NCBI GenBank assembly: GCA_023614405.1
Contig: CM042694.1
Coordinates: forward strand, 133,429,711 to 133,493,710
DNA from: Avena insularis
Lineage: Eukaryota; Streptophyta; Magnoliopsida; Poales; Poaceae
Reading direction: 5' to 3'
Length of the DNA stretch: 64,000 nucleotides
The translations under genes and the position numbers were made by a program. The notes below the pieces were generated by a model that had not been told where the DNA came from, searched no databases, and saw only the letters and a program-made list of their open reading frames with translations. This document shows positions 55,430 to 64,000 of this stretch, piece after piece. Each line of letters opens with the position of its first letter. Position 1 is the first letter of the stretch.

Positions 55430-55760
55430 GCTCTACAAATGAATTGGTGTGCACTAATTTCATGTAAATGATTCTTTCAATAGCCGACCTCAATGACATG
55501 CATTGAGCTGGCTCCATCACTGCCCCATGTTGATTATGTACTTACAAGTACAAAATATTTACAACTTTTTGGAAATGTGATACGCACCGATGAAATGAAA
55601 CTACTTGTAGCAAATATATGAGAGGGAAACACTGTACGCACAGGATGCAACTAGCTAGAAGATTTAAATCAGCATGAAACAAGGAGATCATCTTCGTGAT
55701 CTCCCCGTAACGCATTATTGCCTTTCATGCTTTGCTCATTTTCTCTAAGGTCTCTCACAT
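55430..55760 (+). promoter_or_regulatory. Promoter-like segment, copy C4
   Basis: The partner of C3. The TATA position is degenerate (gatttaaatc at 55661-55670). cattgagctggctcc at 55500 matches cattgaactggctct of C1, which ties C1/C2 and C3/C4 together. Confidence 0.5.
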
Positions 55761-56530
55761 GTTCGGGCTTGTGAGGCAACGAGGAATTGAGATGTACGAA
55801 GGGCTGAGGTGGTGTGGGTAGCAACAACGTTGCCAGTGGTACCATATTAAAATCCCCAACATCAACATTATCACCAAGTGACATCCACCGGCTTCTATAG
55901 GTTTTCAGGTAGTATCTTCACGGATCTGTCTTTTCTTACTTTGCATGTAGAGATGCAAGTTTTGAACCTTTAGGGTACCCTCTATTTGGGTCTAGTCCAA
56001 ACAAATGAACTAGTTTTCTCAAAAAATTGAGATTTGTAATAGTTTAGTTCATTTTTTTTTTGTACTAAGGAGGGTAGAGGGTACCCTAAAGGTTGCCCAT
56101 TTGCATCCTTAATTGCATGCGCCAAAAACACAAGAGTGGTCTGCTCAAGTTGGGTTACATAGCTGTAGTTGATCGAGTTCATACAGGTACTTGATCAAAC
56201 CCGTACCATGCTTGTAGAAAGGTTCTACTCCTTTTCCTCATAGAATTTACTCCTGACTAGAAATCTTGGAGGCAGAACGAAGTGTGTCGTGCCCACTACT
56301 GTCAACGTGGCTGGCAAGTGGCAGCCACCGATGGCGCAGAGATGGAGGCGCTTCGGATGTACCGCTCGCCGGTGCATAGAATTTTGAAGCACCTCTTTAT
56401 GTGCTATTTTTTCCCTCGTACATAAAACTGTAACTGACATGTTTCTTTTTCATCTTTTCTATTTTTTTCATCTCCTACCTTTCTCTGAGAGCATAATGAG
56501 TCGGGAGCTTAATCTTCATCTTGCAAGCTT
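55670..56530 (-). pseudogene. Unrecognised gene-like unit (copy B), uninterrupted at the MULE-like site
   Basis: Pieces DFNMVPLATLLLPTPPQPF and VHLNSSLPHKPEHVRDLREN (55670-55884) and IGGCHLPATLTVVGTTHF (56225-56440) match copy A. Frameshifts separate them. Between about 55920 and 56200 copy B has sequence not seen in copy A, including two gggtaccct-type words in opposite orientation. The upstream continuation is cut at 56575 by the Copia element and resumes at 62967 with ttccacgtctttgtactt. Confidence 0.4.
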
Positions 56531-56575
56531 CATTGGCCCAAGGGTACAGCAAAGATCTTGCTGAAGTGTTACTAT

Positions 56576-57592
56576 TGTTGGATAATTAGGCATACTTTCC
56601 GTGATTAATTTCAGAATATTAAACATGATAATACCAGCTACTCGCACATATAACTCGAACATATTAGATGTACTAAACAACAAGATGAACGGAAACAGGC
56701 AGCAGCTAAACATGTACTCGCAGAACATGATTAATAACCAGACAGCAGCACGTCGCACGTACCGTTCGATTGCAGTAATCGCAGCAGTAGCCTTGGGGAA
56801 GATTGGTCGAAGCAGACGGCGGCGAAGACGACGATAGGCAACACCGCCCGACTTGGATGGAAGACGAGCCGTGATGCAGAACTTGAGCAGTCGCGCAGGG
56901 CGCTTCCCAAAAACCTTATTCGCCCTCTCCCGTACAGGATCGCAAAGGCGAGTGGTTCCGGAGACCTGCTCTCCCGTCCGCCGGTGCACGCCGGCAAGCG
57001 GGATGGAGTAGACTACGGTGGCGGCGCAAGCAGAGAGGTTGACAAACCCTAGATTGGTTTTCGGTATGTGCGTGGTGGAAGCCGCACTGGAGTTTATATA
57101 GAGCGGCTCGGGAATCCCGCATAGGGCACGTCGTGGACCAAGCCCACGTTGCGCACGTTCGGGTCGGTTACAGATAGCCCACGATCCGGGAGCGACCCGA
57201 ATAGGCTAACTGTTGACACGTCTGTCAAAACCGCACAAGTTTTCCCAAGCAGCAAAAATAAAGCTCGCTCGGCGAGCGGCGCGCGCGTGACGTGACGTGA
57301 CGTGACGAGCGGGCGTGCATGCGAGCGGCGGCGTCGGAGGAGGAGGAGCGTGCGTGTAGTTCTCCTCTTCTCACTCACTTTACTAAGTGGTGAACCACTC
57401 CATCTTATAAGGTGGTGTAACTCTCCTCCAACTTTCCATGTGGGACTAAACTTTAGCTCCCACTCCACTCATATGTGAGCTGCCACTAAATTGGGCCAAA
57501 TCACACATGAGCTTCCACACACATGGGCTTTGAGATTTAGGGAAAATCTGAAATCTATATGGGCTTATTTAATCAGCCCATTATTTCTAACA
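56576..57592 (-). repeat. 3' LTR of the minus-strand Copia element
   Basis: 1017 bp. On the element strand it has a TGACG-type array (57287-57307) upstream of a TATA box (tttatata on the plus strand, 57093-57100). It matches 62078-62966 apart from about 130 bp missing there. Confidence 0.93.
57287..57307. promoter_or_regulatory. Four overlapping GTGACG units in LTR U3
   Basis: gtgac repeated with a 5-base period gives four TGACG words, the core of as-1/TGA-type bZIP sites, with CACGTC on the other strand. The right LTR keeps the same array at 62669-62689. It lies about 190 bp upstream of the TATA box in element orientation, where an enhancer would act. Confidence 0.6.
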
Positions 57593-57607
57593 ATCCCCCA
57601 CCAGATC
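57593..57607 (-). promoter_or_regulatory. Polypurine tract of the minus-strand Copia element
   Basis: On the minus strand gatctggtgggggat leads directly into the 3' LTR. Confidence 0.88.
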
Positions 57608-58139
57608 TCAAATGCCCATTTGATGATTTGCCAATTCTCGCTACTTGTTTATATACCAGTGTTTCAGCAGAGACTGTTAAGTTGAACTTTCGCCTAGAAC
57701 CTTGAGCTACGTCTATCAGCAACTTGAACAATGGACGAACCTTGAATTGCAAGTTTGGTGCTTTTAGATTTCACACAAAGTCATAACTAGTACCTGGCTG
57801 CCAGTAGCCTACCCCGCGGGTGTAGCATATGCGTCATACTACTTGGTCTCTTCATGAGTTTACTAGAGATCACCCAAATCTCATAGATTGCAACGTTTAA
57901 CAATTGGAACTCGTATATGTGTGTTCTTTCAAGAATGTTCTATAGGACGGCATCTTTGCTAATCATAGCCAACAGAAACACATTAAGGCATGTTGCCAAC
58001 CTTCCTTACAACTTTTGAGAGTTGTACATCTTCACATAGAGAGGGTTGTCTAATACTCTCATCCGTCACACCACTAGCTTGTTTTTCCCAAGTCCTAATT
58101 CACGGGATCTCCGATCAAAAAGGTTGGGTTACCACTACT

Positions 58140-60799
58140 GTGTAACATCCATGGGTCTCAAACCCATCTCTCTCGATGCACTTTCTATCACGTTTCATGA
58201 TAGTCCCTTTGTAAAGGGATCTGCCAGGTTTTTGTCAGTTTGAATATACGTAACAGTAATTACTCCAGAGTTTCTCAATTTCCTGACAGACTTCAAACGT
58301 GTCTTGATGACTTCGCGTTATCCTTAGAATTGTTCACTTTGACAATAACAGTTTGATTATCACAATTCAAGAGGATGGCCGGTATAGGTTTCTCAACCAC
58401 TGGCAAGTCCATTAAGAGCTCACGCAGCCATTCTGACTCTACAGTGGCTGTGTCTAAAGCAGCAAGTTCTGCTTCCATAGTCGACCTTGTCAATATGGTT
58501 TGTTTGCAAGATCTCCATGATACCGCGCCACCTCCAAAGGTAAATACATACCTGCTAGTGGCGTAGAGTTCATCTACATCCGAGATCCAGTTCGCATCAC
58601 TATATCCTTCGAGCACTGCTGGATGCCCTGAATAGTGTATCCCATAACTCATTGTACCACATAGATAGCGCATGACCCTTTCAAGTGCACACCAATGTTC
58701 AGTACCCGGGTTAGACATGAACCTACTCAACTTGCTCACAACAAAAGAGATGTCGGGTCTTGTCGCGCTAGCTAAGTACATAAGTGAGCCAACGATTTGA
58801 GAGTATCTCAATTGTCCTTTTGGCTCTTTCTTGTTTTTCCGTAATGTCACACTGGGATCATAAGGTGTTGGGGAAGACTTGCCATCAACGAAACCGAAAC
58901 GGCTCAAGATCTTCTCAACATAGTGTAATTGCGTCAAAGTAATCCCACTCTCGTGCTTAATCAGCTTGATATTCAAAATAACATCAGCTTCTCCCAGATC
59001 TTTCATATCAAAGCTCTTTGACAGAAAGGACTTAACTTCATTTATCACATTCATGTTTGTACCAAAGATAAGGATATCATCCACGTATAAACATAATATA
59101 ACACCTTCGCCCCCACCATGGCAATAGTAGACGCACTTGTCAGCCTCATTAACGACAAAGCCAACAGAAGTTAATGTTCTGTCAAACTTCTCATGCCATT
59201 GCTTAGGTGCTTGCTTCAGGCCATGTAAAGATTTTAACAACTTGCACACATTTCTCTCTTCACCTTTTACCACAAACCCATCAGGCTGATCCATATAGAT
59301 CTCCTCTTCCAACTCTCCATTGAGGAAAGCTGCCTTAACGTCCATTTGATGAACGATAAGACCATAAGAGGCAGTCAGGGATAGTAGTACTCGAATGGTG
59401 ATCAGTCTAGCAACAGGTGAATAGGTGTCAAAGTAATCTTCACCTTCTCTCTGGGTGTAGCCTTTTGCTACAAGCCGAGCCTTGTACTTTTCAATAGTAC
59501 CATCAGGCCTTAGCTTCTTCTTGAACACCCACTTGCAACCCACAGGCTTACAGCCATGGGGTCGTTCTGATAGTTCCCAAGTTCCATTAGAAAGAATCGA
59601 GTCCATCTCATTATGAATAGCTTCTTTCCAATCATCTGCATCAGGAGATGCATATGCCTCTGCAATGGAAGTGGGAGTATCATCCACAATATACACAATG
59701 AAATCATCTCCAAAGGATTTTGCAACCCTCTGTCTCTTACTCTGTGTAGGAGCTTCATTGTCATCCTTCTCTAGGACTTCTTCCTCACGTGGTTGCTCAA
59801 AATTCTCACTAGATGCACTAGTTTCAGGAAGTATTTCAGAAGAAATTCTAGCAGTGTTATGCATATCTTTCATAGGAAACATATTCTCAAAGAATGTTGC
59901 ATCACGAGATTCCATTATAGTATCAACATGCATATCACGAACCTCAGATTTAACTACTAAAAATCTATAGCCTACACTCCGCGGAGCATATCCTAGAAAG
60001 ATGCAATCCACTGTCTTTGGTCCAAGTTTGCGTTTCTTAGGAATCGGTATGTTGACCTTAGCCAAACACCCCCAAGTGCGCAAGTAAGAAAGTGATGGTT
60101 TTCTCCAGCCCACTCGTCATAAGGGGTTTTATCTTTATTCTTGTTAGGAACTCTATTTAGGACATGACACACTGTCAACAAGGCCTCCCCGCACCATGCC
60201 TTAGATAAACCAGCGGTGGCTAACATGGAATTCACCAAGTCAGTCAGCGTGCGGTTTTTCCTCTCGGTAACCCCGTTTGATTGAGGCGAGTAGGGAGGCG
60301 TCCTTTCATGAATAATGCCATGTTCCTCACAGAATTCATCGAAGATTTTGGGGAAATATTCACCACCACGATCCGACCTAAGACGTTTGATCTTTCTCTC
60401 TAGTTGATTTTCAACTTCGGCTTTATAAATTTTAAAGTAGTCTAAAGCTTCATCTTTTGTGCGCAACAAATAAACATAGCAGTATCTAGTCGCATCATCA
60501 ATCAAAGTCATGAAATATCTCTTTTCACCTTTTGTCAACACACCATTCATCTCACAAAGATCAGAATGTATGAGCTCCAGAGGTGCCAAGTTTCTCTCCT
60601 CGACTGCCTTGTGAGGCTTTCGAGGTTGCTTTGATTGCACACAACTATGGCACTTGGAACCTTTGGCAATAGTGAAATTCGGAATTAAACTCATATTGGA
60701 CAACTTGGACATCAAACCAAAATTAATGTGACATAAACGAGAATGCCAAACACTGCTATCATCATTAACACCGCCACAAATATGGTTTATGGACTTATT
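58140..60799 (-). pseudogene. Copia pol: integrase, RT, RNase H with few breaks
   Basis: After the TGA that ends the gag-protease frame, the same frame continues through VWHSRLCHINFG and CHSCVQ (pre-integrase), [19 protein letters not shown] and PQSNGVTERKNRTL (integrase Asp, Asp, Glu) to about 60113. There a frameshift moves it to a 606-codon frame with YLRTWGCLAKVN, KWVFKKKLRPDG, QMDVKAAFLNGELEE, LCLYVDDILIFG (RT active site), YSDANWISD and STMEAELAALDTA (RNase H). The end is shifted again near 58300, after which RNASE H tail motif NLADPFTKGL is readable in another frame, followed by a TGA. Catalytic residues are all present. The integrase Asp-Glu gap is the usual 35. Confidence 0.92.
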
Positions 60800-62038
60800 T
60801 CAAAAATCTGAAAGTGAAAAGTGGAACAACCCTCCGCACTCATATCCTTTAGCAATAAATTTTCCATGTCTCGACACAATAACTTTATTAGACTCAAAAA
60901 CAACCTTAAACCCATCTCTGCATAGAAGGGAGCCGCTAACGAGATTCTTGTTCATGGAAGGGACATGCTGCACGTTTTTCAGCTGCACGATCTTTCCTGA
61001 AGTGAACTTCAGATCCACCGTGCCAACACCATGAACAGAAGCATGTGACCCATTCCCCATTAGGACGGATGAATCCCGAGCGACCTGATAAGAAGTGAAC
61101 ATAGAGATGTCAGCACACACATGAATATTAGCACCCGTATCAATCCACCAACATGGTGATTGAAAAACTGAAAGAACAGTAAAAAGATTACCATACCCAT
61201 CAGCATTGCTAGTAGTCACGACGTTGACAGTCTTCCCCTTTTTCCCTTTACGATCTGCACGTTCTAGGAAGTCCTTGAAAAAGTGCCCGAGCTCTCCACA
61301 GGTAAAACAACCTAGCTCGGCCTTGTTCGGCTTCTTCTTCTTCTTGAAGGTTGTAGTCTTTTCAGGCTTGTTGAAGGAGGGTTTATAGTTCCCTTTGTTC
61401 TTGCCGAAGATCCTCTTCTGCACCATGTTGGCGCTAGACTGACCCTCGCCTCCTTTCTCAGCAGTGTCCTTAGCCCGAGCCTTCTCCTCAACATCAAGAG
61501 ACGCTATCAGGTTTTCAACCAATATCTCTTGTCTCTTATGCTTGAGAGTTGTGGCGAAATTCCTCCATGAAGAAGGCAACTTTGCAATGATGCACCTAGC
61601 CACAAACTTGTCAGGTAAGTTAAACTTAAGGATTTCAAGCTCCTTGGCAAAGCACTGTATCTCATGAGCTTGTTCGACTACAGAACGATTGTTAACCATC
61701 CTGTAATCATGAAAGTTCTCCATGATGTATAGTTCACTGCCAGCATCTGTTACACCGAACTTAGCGTTCAGTGCCTCCCAGAGCTCTTTGCCATCTTTGA
61801 AGTGCATGTACACATCAAACAGCTTGTTGTTAAGAACACTCAGAACGCATCCCACAAAGGCAAGATTGGTTTCCTTGAACTTGTTCTGATCTTGTTCAGA
61901 TATAGTTCCTTCAGGTAAACCCTCACTAGCCTCGAATACTTTCAGATTTTGCAGCCACATAGTGGTCTTATACTGCCACCTCTTAAAGTGAACACCGGTA
62001 AACTTTTCCGGCCTCATCGCATCAGCCAAGTGTCCCAT
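60800..62038 (-). CDS. gag: Copia gag and protease
   Basis: The start is set at MGHLADAMRPEKFTGVHF (62038); the frame stays open upstream into the LTR but that part is LTR-derived. It runs 412 residues: UBN2-type capsid (KRWQYKTTMWLQNL, ELYIMENFHDYRMVNNRSV, IIAKLPSSWRNF), a lysine-rich linker, a zinc knuckle with CFTCGELGHFFKDF whose last Cys is replaced by Phe or lost, and protease with CWWIDTGANIHVCAD. It ends at a TGA after FHFSLSDF, beyond which the same frame continues into integrase, so the TGA is probably a nonsense mutation rather than a natural gag end. Confidence 0.9.
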   Translation of the reverse strand: MGHLADAMRPEKFTGVHFKRWQYKTTMWLQNLKVFEASEGLPEGTISEQDQNKFKETNLAFVGCVLSVLNNKLFDVYMHFKDGKELWEALNAKFGVTDAGSELYIMENFHDYRMVNNRSVVEQAHEIQCFAKELEILKFNLPDKFVARCIIAKLPSSWRNFATTLKHKRQEILVENLIASLDVEEKARAKDTAEKGGEGQSSANMVQKRIFGKNKGNYKPSFNKPEKTTTFKKKKKPNKAELGCFTCGELGHFFKDFLERADRKGKKGKTVNVVTTSNADGYGNLFTVLSVFQSPCWWIDTGANIHVCADISMFTSYQVARDSSVLMGNGSHASVHGVGTVDLKFTSGKIVQLKNVQHVPSMNKNLVSGSLLCRDGFKVVFESNKVIVSRHGKFIAKGYECGGLFHFSLSDF

Positions 62039-62077
62039 GTTTATCTCGGAAAATTGCCTATAATAAGGTTTTTGGAT

Positions 62078-62966
62078 TGTTGGATAATTAGGCACAATTT
62101 CCGTGATTAATTCCAGAATATTAAACATGATAATACCAGCTAATCGCACATTAACTCGAACATACTAGATGTACTAAACAACAAGATGAACAGAAACAGG
62201 CAGCAGCTAAACATGTACTCGCAGAACATGATTAATAACCAGACAGCAGCACGTCGCACGTACCGTTCGATTGCAGTAATCGCAGCAGTAGCCTTGGGGA
62301 AGATTGGTCGAAGCAGACGGCGGCGAAGACAACGATAGGCAACACCGCCTGACTTGGATGGAAGACGAGCCATGATGCAGAACTTGAGCAGTCGCGCAGG
62401 GCGCTTCCCAAAAACCTTATTCGCCCTCTCCCGTACAGGATCGCAAAGGCGAGTGGTTCCGGAGACCTGCTCTTCCGTCTGCCGGTGCACGCCGGCAAGC
62501 GGGATGGAGTAGACTACGGTGGCGGCGCAAGCAGAGAGGTTGACAAACCCTAGATTTGTTTTCGGTATGTGCATGGTGGAAGCCTAGAGCGGCTCGGGAA
62601 TCCCGCATAGGGCACGTCGTGGACCAAGCCCACGTTGCACACGTTCGGGTCCCGCAACCCGCGCGCGCGTGACGTGACGTGACGTGACGAGACGAGACGG
62701 GCGAGCGTCGTCGGAGGAGGAGCGCGCGTGTAGTTCTCCTCTTCTCACTCACTTTACTAAGTGGTGAACCACTCCACCTTATAAGGTGGTGTAACTCTCC
62801 TCCAACTTTCCATGTGGGACTAAACTTTAGCTCCCACTCCACTTATATGTGAGCTGCCACCAAATTGGGCCAAATCACACATGGGCTTCCACACACATGG
62901 GCTTTGAGATTTAGGGAAAATCTGAAATCTATATGGGCTTATTTATTCAGCCAATTATTTCTAACA
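62078..62966 (-). repeat. 5' LTR of the minus-strand Copia element
   Basis: 889 bp. Relative to the left LTR, 15 bases containing the TATA box are missing at 62584/62585, and about 110 bases are missing or rearranged after acgttcgggt (62651 onward). The GTGACG array is kept at 62669-62689. Confidence 0.93.
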
Positions 62967-63006
62967 ACTATTCAATTCAGATTCCACGTCTTTGTACTTA
63001 GAAGTT

Positions 63007-63130
63007 TTTTTTTTACGAAATACTACTGATCTATTAATAATCATCAACAACAGTACAAAGCGGACTAATAGACCACCTAGCGACGACTACAAACACTAGC
63101 GCGAGCCGAAAGCGCGCCGCTGTCCTTATA
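63007..63130 (-). mobile_element. 5'-truncated LINE 3' tail, minus orientation
   Basis: A poly(T) run at about 63006-63014 is followed by acgaaatactactgatctat, accacctagcgacgactaca and cgagccgaaagcgcgccgc. I recall this as the 3' end of a common Triticeae LINE. No coding part is present and the TSD is not clear. Confidence 0.6.
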
Positions 63131-64000
63131 TTGTTGTTACTGTCAAGGATGTTATGATCATTTGACATTATTTTTTTATTTGCCAATGCTTAAAATTAGA
63201 ATGGTTAATAATTGTTTGAATGTCGATCAATGTTTTCTCGACTTCCACTGATAGTTGTTTTACTTTCCATGACAGGATATGCATAATAGAAGCTCACTAG
63301 ATTTTGAAACATTTTTTTGTAGAACCATATGATGAAACACGTTTTCAGCATGGAATAACTTTAGAGATGCACCTACAATGATAGGGCAAAATTCGTGATA
63401 TGTTTGTTATACAATAAGTACATCATAAATGGAAGTTCTGTTGTGATGATTATATAATGTCGTAGAAGGACAAAATTTCACTTCTCAGAGTTACAAAGCT
63501 TGTAATTTGCATAATATAGCACACCTCGAACACTTCACGGGCAGCTCCCAGCCCAAAACCTAGCGACGCCACCTCATGTGCTTCAATCCGCGACAGCCAT
63601 CGCCAGCGGCTGTGGCGCCCTAGCGGTCTTCTCTCATCTGACATGCTCCGATTTGGCTTCGATGGTGCAACCAATCTGGCAGCGCCTGCCACGTCCTCGC
63701 ATGCAGCTCAATCCAATTCTCAGCAAGGACGACATCTTGGAAGGCTTCAAGCCCAGGATTAGGCACGACGCTGCTGGATGATTGTGTCACCTATGGTGTC
63801 TCACGATGGATGTCGTTTGACCAGCCATATGTGATGTGGACTGCACTCCCTCTCCCCCAGTTGTGTTCCTGGACATGCTCTAGGGCACTGAGTCAGCAAC
63901 AATCTGGATGTGCCCCATAGAAAGATTTTAATTTGTGTGTGTGGAGGTCGAGGTTACACTTCACGAAGTTTCACTTTTTCAGCATCATCGGGCACGTCGA
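63131..64000. other. No gene recognised
   Basis: AT-rich to 63500, then of mixed composition with 67- and 80-codon frames on opposite strands and no motifs. Confidence 0.4.

Larger units (their letters stand above)
56576..62966 (-). mobile_element. Nearly complete Copia element, minus strand
   Basis: TSD actat lies at 56571-56575 and 62967-62971, and LTRs of 1017 (left, 3') and 889 bp (right, 5') start TGTTAGAAAT and end CCAACA on the element strand. The polypurine tract is at 57593-57607. Gag, protease, integrase, RT and RNase H are present in order with only a few breaks: one in-frame TGA, two frameshifts and one late stop. The 5' LTR is shortened and lacks the TATA box that the 3' LTR has. 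No tRNA-iMet primer site follows the 5' LTR; gag begins only 39 bases later. Confidence 0.95.

Overview
The window is intergenic DNA from a large, repeat-rich grass genome, almost certainly a Triticeae species (wheat, barley, rye or Aegilops group). The evidence is the element set: an Angela/BARE-like Copia element with ~1.9 kb LTRs, a Gypsy-like element with tRNA-Asp-type primer site and LTRs of a type I associate with Triticeae genomes, a long-TIR Mutator element, a CACTA-type end, a grass SINE, a LINE 3' tail and Stowaway-type MITE ends. I cannot name the species and see no intact host gene, tRNA, rRNA or CRISPR array. Family names are from memory; boundaries, target-site duplications (TSDs), primer sites and motifs were read from the sequence.

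Layout. 1-767 is a second copy of a coding segment that also lies inside the Gypsy-like element (21513-22278). 942-6606 is AT-rich base sequence with decayed transposon ends. 6607-12822 is a Copia element (TSD gcata) with a 965-codon uninterrupted pol but a wrecked gag. 12823-16493 is base sequence with an old LTR fragment and a CACTA end. 16494-40323 is a three-level nest: a gag-only Copia derivative (TSD gaatc) whose left LTR is split by a Gypsy-like element (17320-33054, minus strand, TSD acgct), whose own 5' LTR is split by an Angela-like Copia element (23262-32202, minus strand, TSD gcatg). 40452-48104 is a Mutator-like element with ~230 bp TIRs and a dead minus-strand transposase. 51351-51582 is a Stowaway-like MITE. 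51840-56575 holds two copies of an unrecognised, decayed minus-strand gene-like unit; one is split by a ~1.2 kb MULE-like insertion (TSD ggtatctccg) carrying a 77-bp minisatellite, and the other by a nearly complete Copia element (56576-62966, minus strand, TSD actat). A SINE lies at 54492-54782 and a LINE tail at 63007-63130.

Across the window, four diverged copies of one promoter-like segment (near 2060-2450, 13600-13900, 51840-52130 and 55430-55760) suggest that the base layer was once a local gene or segment array later broken up by transposons. The Copia elements are complementary wrecks: one keeps pol without gag, another keeps gag without pol. This makes cross-mobilisation a reasonable but untested idea. 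I found no clearly new biological system. The best leads are the ORF shared by the Gypsy-like element and position 1-941, the internal third TIR of the MULE, the 77-bp GCACTGC/GCAGTGC array, the TGACG array and lost TATA box in one LTR pair, and signs that one LTR pair carries consensus errors.
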